Shown here in pieces: positions 1 to 8,047 of a DNA stretch of 11,316 nt (position 1 is the first letter of the stretch; every line of letters begins with the position of its first letter). The position numbers were made by a program, and so were the translations under genes. The stretch is from Anaerolineales bacterium (GTDB lineage: Bacteria; Chloroflexota; Anaerolineae; Anaerolineales; Villigracilaceae): positions 1 through 11,316 of the forward strand of contig JAICQC010000111.1 in assembly GCA_025938055.1 (NCBI GenBank), read 5' to 3'. The notes under the pieces were generated by a model, which made no database searches, had not been told where the DNA came from, and saw only the letters and a list, made by a program, of their open reading frames with translations.

Positions 1-31
1 TAATACTATTCTTGCACTGGCTGGGTAAGAT

Positions 32-44
32 GTTGTAAAACAAC
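32..44. repeat. Small hairpin GTTGT-AAA-ACAAC
   Basis: This is a perfect 5-bp inverted repeat (GTTGT at 32-36, ACAAC at 40-44) with a 3-base loop. It lies two bases before the larger palindromic repeat upstream of dnaK. It has no T-run, so it is not a convincing terminator. It may be part of the same repeat or chance. Confidence 0.3.
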
Positions 45-46
45 CT

Positions 47-134
47 GTCATTGCGAGGCGGTGTTTATCTGCCGAAGCAATTTCCTACAAAATGTAGGAG
101 ATTGCTTCTCTCGTTGTCACTCACTCGCAATGAC
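47..134. repeat. 88-bp dispersed palindromic repeat upstream of dnaK
   Basis: The outer arms GTCATTGCGAG (47-57) and CTCGCAATGAC (124-134) are perfect 11-bp complements. The inner arms, 74-89 and 93-108, are 16 bp with one mismatch around a 3-base AAA loop; they begin GAAGCAATTTCC and end GATTGCTTC. The GTCATTGCGAG...GAAGCAAT...ATTGCTTC...CTCGCAATGAC pattern is one I recall as a widely dispersed palindromic repeat in several bacterial phyla, resembling some Rickettsia palindromic elements; I could not search for it. It ends 6 bases before the dnaK ribosome binding site, so if transcribed it would form a long hairpin in the dnaK 5' leader. No target-site duplication is evident. Confidence 0.8.
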
Positions 135-140
135 GACCGC

Positions 141-146
141 AAGGAG
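141..146 (+). promoter_or_regulatory. dnaK ribosome binding site
   Basis: AAGGAG lies 7 bases before the ATG at 154. It decides the start: the open frame extends upstream to an ATG at 61, but that ATG has no Shine-Dalgarno sequence and the extension would be translated from the palindromic repeat. Confidence 0.85.
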
Positions 147-153
147 TATCTCT

Positions 154-2043
<1,890 letters not shown>

Positions 2044-2054
2044 GAATAGGATGA

Positions 2055-2088
2055 GACCCCGGGAACTAAAAATCTCGGGGTCTTTTTT
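2055..2088 (+). terminator. Intrinsic terminator of dnaK
   Basis: GACCCCGGGA (2055-2064) pairs with TCTCGGGGTC (2073-2082), a 10-bp GC-rich stem with one G-T pair. The 8-base loop is followed directly by six T (2083-2088). This is a textbook rho-independent terminator 12 bases after the dnaK stop, so dnaK ends its transcript here. Confidence 0.93.
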
Positions 2089-2092
2089 GTTA

Positions 2093-2098
2093 TATAAT
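2093..2098 (+). promoter_or_regulatory. Candidate -10 box (TATAAT) for the C39-like peptidase gene
   Basis: A perfect TATAAT ends 7 bases before the ATG at 2106, immediately after the dnaK terminator T-run. Transcription would start at about 2105-2106, giving a leaderless mRNA, and no Shine-Dalgarno sequence is visible. The expected -35 position falls in the terminator loop and 3' arm and has no TTGACA-like match, so the promoter call is tentative. Confidence 0.45.
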
Positions 2099-2105
2099 CC
2101 TCACA

Positions 2106-3440
2106 ATGCAAAACCGCTTTAACCGCAAATGGCTTGTCCCCATTTCCATATTAATACTTATCGGTCTCTACTACGTTCCACCGATCCATAGCCGCCTTGC
2201 CTGGCGGCTTGAAGCATTGCGCACAAAGATTCGGTATGCGGTCAACCCGCCGGAGGAAGCAGTCTTTCAGCCGACCCAGCAGGCGCAGGTGAACCTGGCA
2301 GTCACCAAAATGATGCAAACCCTTCAGGCTTCTTTGACACCAGAAGCGACAGCCTCCTCGATGGATACTTCCACGCCCAAGCCGGGACCCACCCTCAAGC
2401 CTACAGTCACCCCAACACCTCTGCCTGCCACCGTGATGTTGGAGGGAATCAAATACGAACACCAGCACGGGCGGCTCAACTATTGTGGTCCCGCTAATTT
2501 TTCGATGGCGCTGACCTACTGGGGCTGGGACGGGAATCGGGATGTGATCGGCAAAGCGGTCAAACCAATCGATAAAGACAAGAATGTGATGCCTTATGAA
2601 TTGCAGGATTACATCCTGGACAATGTACCGGGTACGTCATCCGTCGTCCGCTATGGCGGGGATCTTGTCACGCTTAAGCGGCTTGTCGCAGCGGGGTTTC
2701 CCGTTGTTGTGGAAAAAGGCATCTATGAAATGGACGTCAACGGCAAATATGGCTGGATGGGGCATTATGCCTTTGTCACTGGCTACGACGACACGCAGGA
2801 TCTGATCATCTATCAGGATACCTACCAGCCTCCAGGGTCTGAGCCGGGTCCCAACCGCAAGATCAAAACATCCACGTTTGTGGAAGGCTGGCGCGCCTTC
2901 AACTATGTCTTCGTTGTGGTGTATCCGAACGAAAAAGAGGGTGAAGTATTAGCTCTCCTGGGTCCGCTGGCAGATGACCAGTGGGCAAGCCAGCACGCGC
3001 TCAGCGTTGCCCAATCTGAAGCGCAGACCCTGAGCGACATCGACCAGTTCTTCGCCTGGTTCAACGTGGGTACCAGTCACGTGGCGCTCTTCCAATACGC
3101 CGATGCAGCCATTGCCTATGATTATGCCTTTAACATCTATGCGGATCTGGATACGAACGATTCGGTCCGCCCGTACCGCATGATGTGGTACCAGACTGGA
3201 CCCTATAAAGCGTATTATTACACCAACCGCTTCGCCGATGTGATCAGCCTGGCGGATACCACCTTGAACGATACGATTGCCGAGCCCGTGCTCGAGGAAT
3301 CCCTCTACTGGCGCGGGCAAGCCTACTATATGGCTGGCCAGACAGATCTGGCTGTAAGCGACTACCGCGCCGCGTTAAGCGTCCACCCCAATTGGATCCC
3401 TGCCACGCAAGCCATGCAGGATTTAGGAATACAGCCTTAG
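2106..3440 (+). CDS. Membrane-anchored C39-like (papain-fold) peptidase with TPR-like C-terminus
   Basis: This 444-residue protein has one N-terminal hydrophobic segment (about 9-25) preceded by Arg/Lys, which fits an inner-membrane anchor or uncleaved signal. A Pro/Thr/Ser-rich linker (about 78-109, with PTPTPLP) follows. Residues 115-270 look like a Peptidase_C39_2-type domain. They contain LNYCGPANFSMAL with Cys127 as probable nucleophile, GHYAFVTGYDD with His220, and YQDTY with Asp238, which fits a Cys-His-Asp triad. From about 290 the protein is helical, and the last 50 residues (ESLYWRGQAYYMAGQTDLAVSDYRAALSVHPN) resemble a TPR unit. It probably acts on the outer face of the membrane. 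The substrate cannot be told, and no ABC exporter or bacteriocin precursor lies nearby, so a role in leader-peptide processing is not supported. The gene seems monocistronic. Confidence 0.8.
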   Translation: MQNRFNRKWLVPISILILIGLYYVPPIHSRLAWRLEALRTKIRYAVNPPEEAVFQPTQQAQVNLAVTKMMQTLQASLTPEATASSMDTSTPKPGPTLKPTVTPTPLPATVMLEGIKYEHQHGRLNYCGPANFSMALTYWGWDGNRDVIGKAVKPIDKDKNVMPYELQDYILDNVPGTSSVVRYGGDLVTLKRLVAAGFPVVVEKGIYEMDVNGKYGWMGHYAFVTGYDDTQDLIIYQDTYQPPGSEPGPNRKIKTSTFVEGWRAFNYVFVVVYPNEKEGEVLALLGPLADDQWASQHALSVAQSEAQTLSDIDQFFAWFNVGTSHVALFQYADAAIAYDYAFNIYADLDTNDSVRPYRMMWYQTGPYKAYYYTNRFADVISLADTTLNDTIAEPVLEESLYWRGQAYYMAGQTDLAVSDYRAALSVHPNWIPATQAMQDLGIQP

Positions 3441-3444
3441 TTTT

Positions 3445-3476
3445 TAGTTCGATAGTCACATAGTTGAGTAGTAGAT
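3445..3476 (+). repeat. Degenerate 8-bp tandem array, left copy (TAGTNNNN x4)
   Basis: TAGTTCGA, TAGTCACA, TAGTTGAG and TAGTAGAT follow each other at an exact 8-bp period (TAGT at 3445, 3453, 3461 and 3469), starting 4 bases after the stop of the C39-like gene. The 10-mer GTTGAGTAGT (3463-3472) is repeated as ACTACTCAAC at 3869-3878, so the two flanks of the pseudogene carry the same motif in opposite orientation. Confidence 0.6.
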
Positions 3477-3507
3477 ACTCTCCTGATATTGTCATCCTCC
3501 AAATAAT

Positions 3508-3861
3508 ACGACAAGGAGATTATCATCATGGCAAAAGGCTCGCCAACTTGCCAACTTAATTTATGATTTGACGGCACATTCACATTTTGCTAAAGACTTC
3601 CGCTTGAGCGGCCAAATCCAAGCTGCAGTTGGTTCTGTCATGCACAACATTGCTGAAGGCTTTGATGCAGGTACAAATCTTGAATTCATTCGTTTTCTCA
3701 AGATCGCACGGCGCTCCGCCAGCGAGGTACAATCAGAACTCTATCTGGCACTGGATTGAAGTTATATTAGTCAGGATGAACTCGCTTCAGCCTATAACAT
3801 TGCAATTGAAACCAAGCGGCTGATCAATGGCATGATCGGATACTTACGGAAATCTGGTTAA
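3508..3861 (+). pseudogene. Decayed four-helix-bundle protein (23S rRNA intervening-sequence type)
   Basis: One frame reads RRLSSWQKARQLANLIYDLT, then LSGQIQAAVGSVMHNIAEGF and NLEFIRFLKIARRSASEVQSE, which match the conserved W-Q-K-A, Q-I-R-A, N-I-A-E-G and E-F-I-R-F-L-xIA-R-S signatures of the family. That frame stops at TGA 3757-3759, yet continues with SYISQDELASAYNIAIETKR to TAA 3859-3861, the expected length and C-terminus. The frame also lacks ATG, GTG or TTG between the upstream stop at 3484 and TTG 3568. An AAGGAG (3513-3518) and ATG (3528) exist, but that ATG is one frame off and stops at 3564-3566. The gene therefore has a nonsense codon and a damaged start or a 1-base frameshift. 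Family members occur inside 23S rRNA insertions and as free-standing genes; their function is poorly known. Confidence 0.82.
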
Positions 3862-3907
3862 CTATCAAACTACTCAACCGTCTAACCAATTAACTATGAA
3901 ACTACTT
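3860..3907 (-). repeat. Degenerate 8-bp tandem array, right copy (AACYNNNN x6 on the + strand)
   Basis: On the + strand the units are AACTATCA, AACTACTC, AACCGTCT, AACCAATT, AACTATGA and AACTACTT, at an exact 8-bp period from 3860. Two stretches 32 bp (four units) apart, 3858-3878 and 3890-3910, match at 18 of 21 positions. Read on the minus strand the units become TAGTT-type octamers like those at 3445-3476. The array starts at the pseudogene stop and runs over the start codon (3896) of the SbcD-like gene. Confidence 0.6.
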
Positions 3908-5122
3908 CACTTTGCAGATGCCCACATTGATATGGCAAACTACGGCAAGCATGATCCTGAAACCGGACTGCCGCTGCGTGTGCTTGATTTCCTGAAGTCG
4001 CTCGATACGATCGTCGACGCGGCAATCGAGGAAAAAGTGGACATGGTCATCTTCGCGGGGGATGCCTACAAGGACCGTTCGCCCGCGCCAACTTTCCAGA
4101 GGGAGTGGGGAAAACGAATCATTCGTCTGTCTCGCGCCAAGATTCCGACCTTATTGCTGGTGGGGAATCACGACCTTTCGCCTGCCACCGGGCGCGCCCA
4201 TGCCATCCAGGAATTCGATACGCTGGAAGTGCCTTATGTGCGCGTCCTGCAAAAACCTCAGTTTTATAAACCCGAAGATTTGTGGGATCTGCCCGTCCAG
4301 GTGATTGCCATGCCGTGGGTCTCGCGCTCCGGCTTGATGGCGTCCATTGAGGTCAGTGGGACCGACCCCAAAGAAGTGTTCTCGAAGATTGAAGCACGCA
4401 TCTCCGAACTTGTCGAAGACTGGGTCAATGAAGCCGATCGAAGTCTTCCGCTGATCTTCACGGCGCACGCTTCGGTAGAAGGAGCAATGTTCGGTGCCGA
4501 GCGGATGGTGATGCTGGGCGCTGACCTTGTTCTGCCCACTTCGCTTGTCAAGGATCGGCGGCTCGATTACGTCGCTCTGGGGCACATCCACAAGCCGCAG
4601 AATTTGAACGAGGGGTATCATCCACCTGTCATCTACCCCGGCTCGATCGAGCGCGTGGATTTCGGCGAAGCCATGGACGATAAGTTCTTTGTGATTGCAG
4701 ACGTGGCATGCGGTGAGACCCGGGTGGAGTGGAGAAAGATCGACGGGACGCGTCCGTTCGTTGAACGGCGGGCAATCCTGCAGTCCAGTGACAATGTGAC
4801 CGAGTTCCTAACATTCAATATGCCAAAACCAAGGGATATGGCTGACGCAATTGTCAGGCTGACGGTGGAATACCCGAGGGAACTGGATGTGCTGATCGAT
4901 GAAACCGCGCTGCGGAAATATGCAGAGCATGCATTCGAATTCCATCTCGTCAAAAAACCGAAAGTGGAAGCGCGCGTCCGTATCCCGCAGGGGCAGGCGA
5001 TCAGCAGCCTGAGCCCGCTGGACCTGCTCACACAATATTTTGAATCGGCAAAAATTAATGATTCTGAAGATCTGCGGGAACTTGCTAAACAGATCATTTA
5101 CGAAGACGAACCTGAGCTTTAG
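3896..5122 (+). CDS. SbcD/Mre11-like metallophosphoesterase (DNA repair nuclease subunit)
   Basis: This 408-residue calcineurin-like phosphoesterase has the Mre11/SbcD motif order: FADAHID (Asp8, His10), FAGDAYKDR (Asp56), LVGNHD (Asn91, His92, Asp93), FTAHASVEG (His191), GHIHKP (His230, His232) and YPGSIERVDFGE (247-258). These residues bind two metal ions, usually Mn, in the nuclease site. SbcD normally partners the ATPase SbcC to process DNA ends and hairpins. Residues beyond about 290 should form the capping and partner-binding part. No sbcC lies on either side; the next gene is a transporter. The start gives MKLLHFADAH, the usual SbcD N-terminus, but it has no Shine-Dalgarno sequence and sits inside a repeat array. 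A standalone phosphoesterase of the same superfamily is the alternative. Confidence 0.88.
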   Translation: MKLLHFADAHIDMANYGKHDPETGLPLRVLDFLKSLDTIVDAAIEEKVDMVIFAGDAYKDRSPAPTFQREWGKRIIRLSRAKIPTLLLVGNHDLSPATGRAHAIQEFDTLEVPYVRVLQKPQFYKPEDLWDLPVQVIAMPWVSRSGLMASIEVSGTDPKEVFSKIEARISELVEDWVNEADRSLPLIFTAHASVEGAMFGAERMVMLGADLVLPTSLVKDRRLDYVALGHIHKPQNLNEGYHPPVIYPGSIERVDFGEAMDDKFFVIADVACGETRVEWRKIDGTRPFVERRAILQSSDNVTEFLTFNMPKPRDMADAIVRLTVEYPRELDVLIDETALRKYAEHAFEFHLVKKPKVEARVRIPQGQAISSLSPLDLLTQYFESAKINDSEDLRELAKQIIYEDEPEL

Positions 5123-5152
5123 AACCTGAAACTTGATCCCTGAGACCTGACA
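5111..5152 (+). repeat. Degenerate 7-bp tandem array (consensus CCTGANN)
   Basis: CCTGA occurs at 5111, 5125, 5139 and 5146 and CTTGA at 5132, all in the same 7-bp phase: CCTGAGC, TTTAGAA, CCTGAAA, CTTGATC, CCTGAGA, CCTGACA. The array covers the last codons and stop (5120-5122) of the SbcD-like gene and the gap before the MFS gene. It is short and degenerate. Confidence 0.5.
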
Positions 5153-5172
5153 CTATCATCGCAGAGGAATCC

Positions 5173-6459
5173 ATGTCGCCGCAGAGTCCGCGTTACCGTT
5201 GGTTCGTCGTTGCCATTTTCTTCTTTTTCATGCTCCTGCACCAGACCGACAAATTGATGATCGGTTCGCTGCAGGTGCAGATCAGCGAAGCGTTCGGGCT
5301 GGATGATTTCAGATGGGGACTTGTCAATTCGGGAGCGCTGGCAATTGCCACTGTTTTGTATCCGCTCTGGGGGTATTTGTATGACCGTTATGCGCGCGCC
5401 AAACTCCTTGCACTTGCCTCCTTCATCTGGGGCGCAACAACCTGGTTGAACGCAGTCGTTCGCACCTACACCGGCTTTCTGATCACGCGTGCCTCCACCG
5501 GTATTGACGATTCGTCGTACCCGGGCATCTTTACGCTGATCGCCGACTATTTCGGTCCGGGCTTGCGCGGCAAAGTATATGGCATTTTACAGCTTGCCCA
5601 GCCGCTTGGCTTTCTGGCGGGCTTGATCCTGGGGCAAATGGTCGCGCCGATGATCGGCGGCTGGCGCTCGGTCTTCTATATTACTGGAGGACTTGGGTTG
5701 GTCGTGGCGCTTTTAATTTACTTTGGCGTCAAAGAGATGCCGCGCGGCAAGGCGGAGCCCGAATTTGAGAACCTGCCCGAAATGGCGACCTTCCGTTTCT
5801 CGTGGGCGGAAGCACGCGAGATCTTCAGGAAACGCACGATGTGGTTTGTCTTTTTGCAGGGCTTCGCAGGAGTCTTCCCGTGGAATGTGATCACGTTCTT
5901 CTTTTTTGGCTATCTCGAAACAGAACGCGGCTATGACAGCAATGCCATTATTGGCACAATGGCGCCGGTGATCCTGATCCTGGCGGCGGGCTATTTTGTG
6001 GGTGGCTACCTCGGCGATTGGCTCTTCCAACGCACAAAGAAAGGACGCATCCTTGTCTCGAGTGTGGGTGTCTTGCTGGGCGCGATCTTTATATATCTGG
6101 CAATGACCACGCCGCTCGACCGCCCAAACCAGTTCTTCCTTTTTATGTGCCTGACCGCCATCTTTATGCCGCTCTCCTCTGCCAATGTAGTGGCTACCGT
6201 GTATGACGTGACCGTCCCCGAAGTCCGCTCGACGGCGCAGGCGATGGAATATTTCGTCGAGAACAGCGGAGCAGTAGCAGCGCCTGCCCTCACAGGCGCT
6301 TTGATTGTGTCATCAGGCGATAGAACCTTTGCGATTTTGAGTATTTGTGTCATTGCCTGGCTGCTCTGTTTCTTCTTCTATCTCGGTGCGCTGTTTACAA
6401 TTGAAAAGGATACAAACGCCTTGCGGAGGCAAATGGCGGAACGCGCAAAAGCAATGTAG
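5173..6459 (+). CDS. Major facilitator superfamily transporter, Spinster-like
   Basis: This 428-residue inner-membrane transporter should have 12 transmembrane helices. The first starts at about residue 10 (WFVVAIFFFFMLL) and the last runs over about 384-408. An MFS motif A lies between helices 2 and 3 (GYLYDRYARAK, 67-77), with a degenerate repeat in the second half (GGYLGDWLFQRTKKGR, 277-292). RASTGIDDSSYPGIFTLIADYF (106-127) and the PEVRSTAQAMEYFVENSGAVAAP stretch (349-371) resemble the corresponding parts of Spinster-type carriers. A cytoplasmic loop of about 30 residues follows helix 6. The substrate cannot be predicted from sequence. AGAGGA precedes the ATG by 4 bases. It lies 50 bp downstream of the SbcD-like gene on the same strand and could be cotranscribed, but no functional link is apparent. 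Confidence 0.9.
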   Translation: MSPQSPRYRWFVVAIFFFFMLLHQTDKLMIGSLQVQISEAFGLDDFRWGLVNSGALAIATVLYPLWGYLYDRYARAKLLALASFIWGATTWLNAVVRTYTGFLITRASTGIDDSSYPGIFTLIADYFGPGLRGKVYGILQLAQPLGFLAGLILGQMVAPMIGGWRSVFYITGGLGLVVALLIYFGVKEMPRGKAEPEFENLPEMATFRFSWAEAREIFRKRTMWFVFLQGFAGVFPWNVITFFFFGYLETERGYDSNAIIGTMAPVILILAAGYFVGGYLGDWLFQRTKKGRILVSSVGVLLGAIFIYLAMTTPLDRPNQFFLFMCLTAIFMPLSSANVVATVYDVTVPEVRSTAQAMEYFVENSGAVAAPALTGALIVSSGDRTFAILSICVIAWLLCFFFYLGALFTIEKDTNALRRQMAERAKAM

Positions 6460-6547
6460 GTCCAGCAGGGTCATGATGCCTGCTTATCAGCTTGTTTTGC
6501 AATACAAATTTGAGTTCATTTGGCGCGTAAATCACGAACAGCCAGGA

Positions 6548-6556
6548 TGGTATAAT
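6548..6556 (+). promoter_or_regulatory. Candidate extended -10 promoter upstream of yebC (P1)
   Basis: TGGTATAAT is a perfect extended -10 element. No good -35 hexamer is seen 16-18 bp upstream, which extended -10 promoters can tolerate. It would give a 5' leader of roughly 75 bases for yebC. Confidence 0.5.
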
Positions 6557-6571
6557 TTTTGGGCTCATTGC

Positions 6572-6599
6572 TTGCCGCCACGGCTCGGCACTATATAAT
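6572..6599 (+). promoter_or_regulatory. Candidate -35/-10 promoter upstream of yebC (P2)
   Basis: TTGCCG (6572-6577), a 16-bp spacer and TATAAT (6594-6599) form a sigma-70-type promoter. Transcription from about 6606 would give a leader of about 30 bases. This spacing equals that of the promoter at 11262-11289. Confidence 0.6.
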
Positions 6600-6623
6600 T
6601 TCCCCACGAATGTGGTCTTTTTT

Positions 6624-6630
6624 GAAGGAG
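6624..6630 (+). promoter_or_regulatory. yebC ribosome binding site
   Basis: GAAGGAG lies 6 bases before the ATG at 6637. It selects that start over the longer in-frame ATG at 6559, whose extension would be translated from the promoter region. Confidence 0.85.
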
Positions 6631-6636
6631 AACGAC

Positions 6637-7389
6637 ATGTCAGGTCATTCCAAATGGTCAACGATTAAGCGTAAAAAGGGCGCGGCAGATGCCAAGCGCG
6701 GCGCCATTTTTACACGTCTTACCCGTGAAATTGTACTCTCCGCGCGTGAAGGGGGCGGCGACCCTGAATCGAACTTCCGCCTGCGTCTCGCGGTGGATAA
6801 GGCGCGTGCCGAGAACATGCCGAAGGATAACATCGAGCGTGCCATCAAGCGCGGCTCCGGCGAAGACAAGGACAGCGCCGCGTTCGAGCAGATCACTTAC
6901 GAAGGTTATGCCCCGCATGGCGTGGCAGTGATGGTCGAGGCGGTAACCGATAATCGCAACCGTACCGTTTCTGATCTCCGTCATGCCTTCACCAAGGCGG
7001 GCGGCAACATGGCGGAGCCCGGCGCGGTGGGCTGGCAGTTCGACCGCATCGCCTACTTTTCGTTCGACTCCAGCGCCATGGATTTTGATAAAGCCTTTGA
7101 ACTGGGCATCGAAGCCGGCGCGAACGATGTTGTCGAAGAGGATGGGCACATCGAGATCACCGGTCCAGTCGAATCGTTCAAGGAGATCGCCACCCGCCTG
7201 CATCAGGCAAAGGTCCAGCCGGAAGAGGCGGGTTTGCGCATGAGCCCCAAGCAGGAAGTGGAACTTAATGCTGAGGATACCGTCCAGGTGCTCAAGGCTC
7301 TCGAGTCCATTGAAGACCTCGACGACGTCCAGAACGTATACTCGAACTTGAAGGTCTCAGACGAAGCCATCGCGGCTCTTGAAGCGTAA
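6637..7389 (+). CDS. yebC: YebC/PmpR family protein
   Basis: This 250-residue protein begins MSGHSKWSTIKRKKGAADAKR, the hallmark of the family, then ARAENMPKDNIERAIKRG, YEGYAPHGVAVMVEAVTDNRNRT and GGNMAEPGAVGWQF. Length and domain order (N-terminal three-helix part followed by two alpha/beta parts) are complete. The family was first described as DNA-binding regulators (PmpR); later work points to a translation role, relieving ribosome stalling at proline stretches. Which applies here cannot be read from sequence. It is the first gene of a probable yebC-ruvC-ruvA unit, a gene order common in bacteria. Two candidate promoters precede it, and a strong hairpin repeat separates it from ruvC. Confidence 0.97.
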   Translation: MSGHSKWSTIKRKKGAADAKRGAIFTRLTREIVLSAREGGGDPESNFRLRLAVDKARAENMPKDNIERAIKRGSGEDKDSAAFEQITYEGYAPHGVAVMVEAVTDNRNRTVSDLRHAFTKAGGNMAEPGAVGWQFDRIAYFSFDSSAMDFDKAFELGIEAGANDVVEEDGHIEITGPVESFKEIATRLHQAKVQPEEAGLRMSPKQEVELNAEDTVQVLKALESIEDLDDVQNVYSNLKVSDEAIAALEA

Positions 7390-7396
7390 TCACATG

Positions 7397-7460
7397 TACC
7401 GCGGAGACGCGGAGTACGCGGAGAAGAAATTAACTCTGTGCTCTCCGCGTCTCCGCGGTA
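7397..7460. repeat. 64-bp dispersed inverted repeat between yebC and ruvC
   Basis: TACCGCGGAGACGCGGAG (7397-7414) is the exact reverse complement of 7443-7460, a perfect 18-bp stem. After a 2x2 internal mismatch a second 7-bp stem forms (7417-7423 with 7434-7440), including two G-T pairs, around the loop AAGAAATTAA. The left arm contains a 9-bp near-direct repeat, GACGCGGAG then TACGCGGAG. The ACCGCGGAGACGCGGAG type is a dispersed repeat I recall from Chloroflexota and cyanobacteria; this is from memory and was not searched. It starts 7 bases after the yebC stop and ends 7 bases before the ruvC Shine-Dalgarno sequence. There is no T-run, so it is more likely an RNA-stabilising or attenuating hairpin than a terminator. 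Confidence 0.85.
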
Positions 7461-7476
7461 ATTCTTTAAGGACTTA

Positions 7477-7959
7477 ATGACACTTGCACTAGGGATTGAC
7501 CCGGGCACCGCGACGACAGGCTACGGACTCGTTCGACTCGAACAGGACGGAAGCCTGGCCGCCGTCAAATACGGCGTGATCTTAACCCCCAAGGAATCTA
7601 CCGCCTCCGCCCGGCTGGTGATGCTCTACGACGAATTGCGAGAACTGCTCGAGGAGTATAAGCCCGGAACTGCTGCGGTCGAAAAATTATTCTTCTCAAG
7701 GAATGTAACAACCGCCCTGGCGGTGGGGCAGGCGCGCGGCGTGGTCATGTTATGTTTGGAGCTATCGGGAATCCCGGCGTTTGAATACACTCCCAACGAG
7801 GTGAAGCAGGCGGTGGCTGGCTACGGTGGAGCCCAAAAGCGACAGGTGCAGGAAATGGTGCGCGCCCTGCTCACACTGGACAGTATTCCCAAGCCTGACG
7901 ATGCTGCGGATGCGCTCGCAATTGCAATTACTCATCTGAATACGAAGCGATACGACTAA
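7477..7959 (+). CDS. ruvC: Holliday junction resolvase RuvC
   Basis: RuvC is the endonuclease that nicks two opposite strands of a Holliday junction in the RuvABC system. The 160-residue protein has the RNase H-like fold signatures and all four acidic catalytic residues: Asp8 in LGIDPGTATTGYG, Glu69 in AAVEKLFFSRN, and Asp142 and Asp145 in DDAADALAIAITH. The basic and flexible parts are also present (VGQARGVVML, TPNEVKQAVAGYGGAQKRQV). Length is slightly shorter than the roughly 170 residues common for the family, mainly at the C-terminus. AAGGA sits 4 bases before the ATG. The gene follows yebC and precedes ruvA on the same strand. Confidence 0.97.
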   Translation: MTLALGIDPGTATTGYGLVRLEQDGSLAAVKYGVILTPKESTASARLVMLYDELRELLEEYKPGTAAVEKLFFSRNVTTALAVGQARGVVMLCLELSGIPAFEYTPNEVKQAVAGYGGAQKRQVQEMVRALLTLDSIPKPDDAADALAIAITHLNTKRYD

Positions 7960-8047
7960 AGAATGAACAATACACTTGCATCGGACACGCATGCAGGTGA
8001 GTCCACGAAGCCTTATTGCCATAATCTTTTGTGGTAAAAATAAAACC

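Noticed and set aside
1..46. Possible dnaK promoter (TTGCAC at 12-17 with TGTAAA at 34-39) or CIRCE element
   Set aside because: The hexamers match consensus poorly, and no TTAGCACTC-N9-GAGTGCTAA inverted repeat is present. The true promoter may lie left of the window.
61..153. 31-residue N-terminal extension of DnaK from the ATG at 61
   Set aside because: It is translated from the palindromic repeat, has no Shine-Dalgarno sequence, and does not resemble DnaK. The ATG at 154 has AAGGAG and the family start.
3528..3759. Programmed frameshift at GCAAAAGG or recoded TGA in the four-helix-bundle gene
   Set aside because: The shift needed is +1, not the -1 expected at an A-run. There is no stimulatory structure or SECIS-like hairpin visible, and the family is not known for recoding. 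Simple decay explains both lesions.
6464..6484. Hairpin AGCAGG...CCTGCT after the MFS gene as a terminator
   Set aside because: The stem is only 6 bp with a 9-base loop and no T-run follows directly; support is too weak to call it.
6604..6622. CCAC-GAAT-GTGG followed by TCTTTTTTT in the yebC leader as an attenuator
   Set aside because: The stem is only 4 bp, and the T-run merges into the Shine-Dalgarno region; probably chance.
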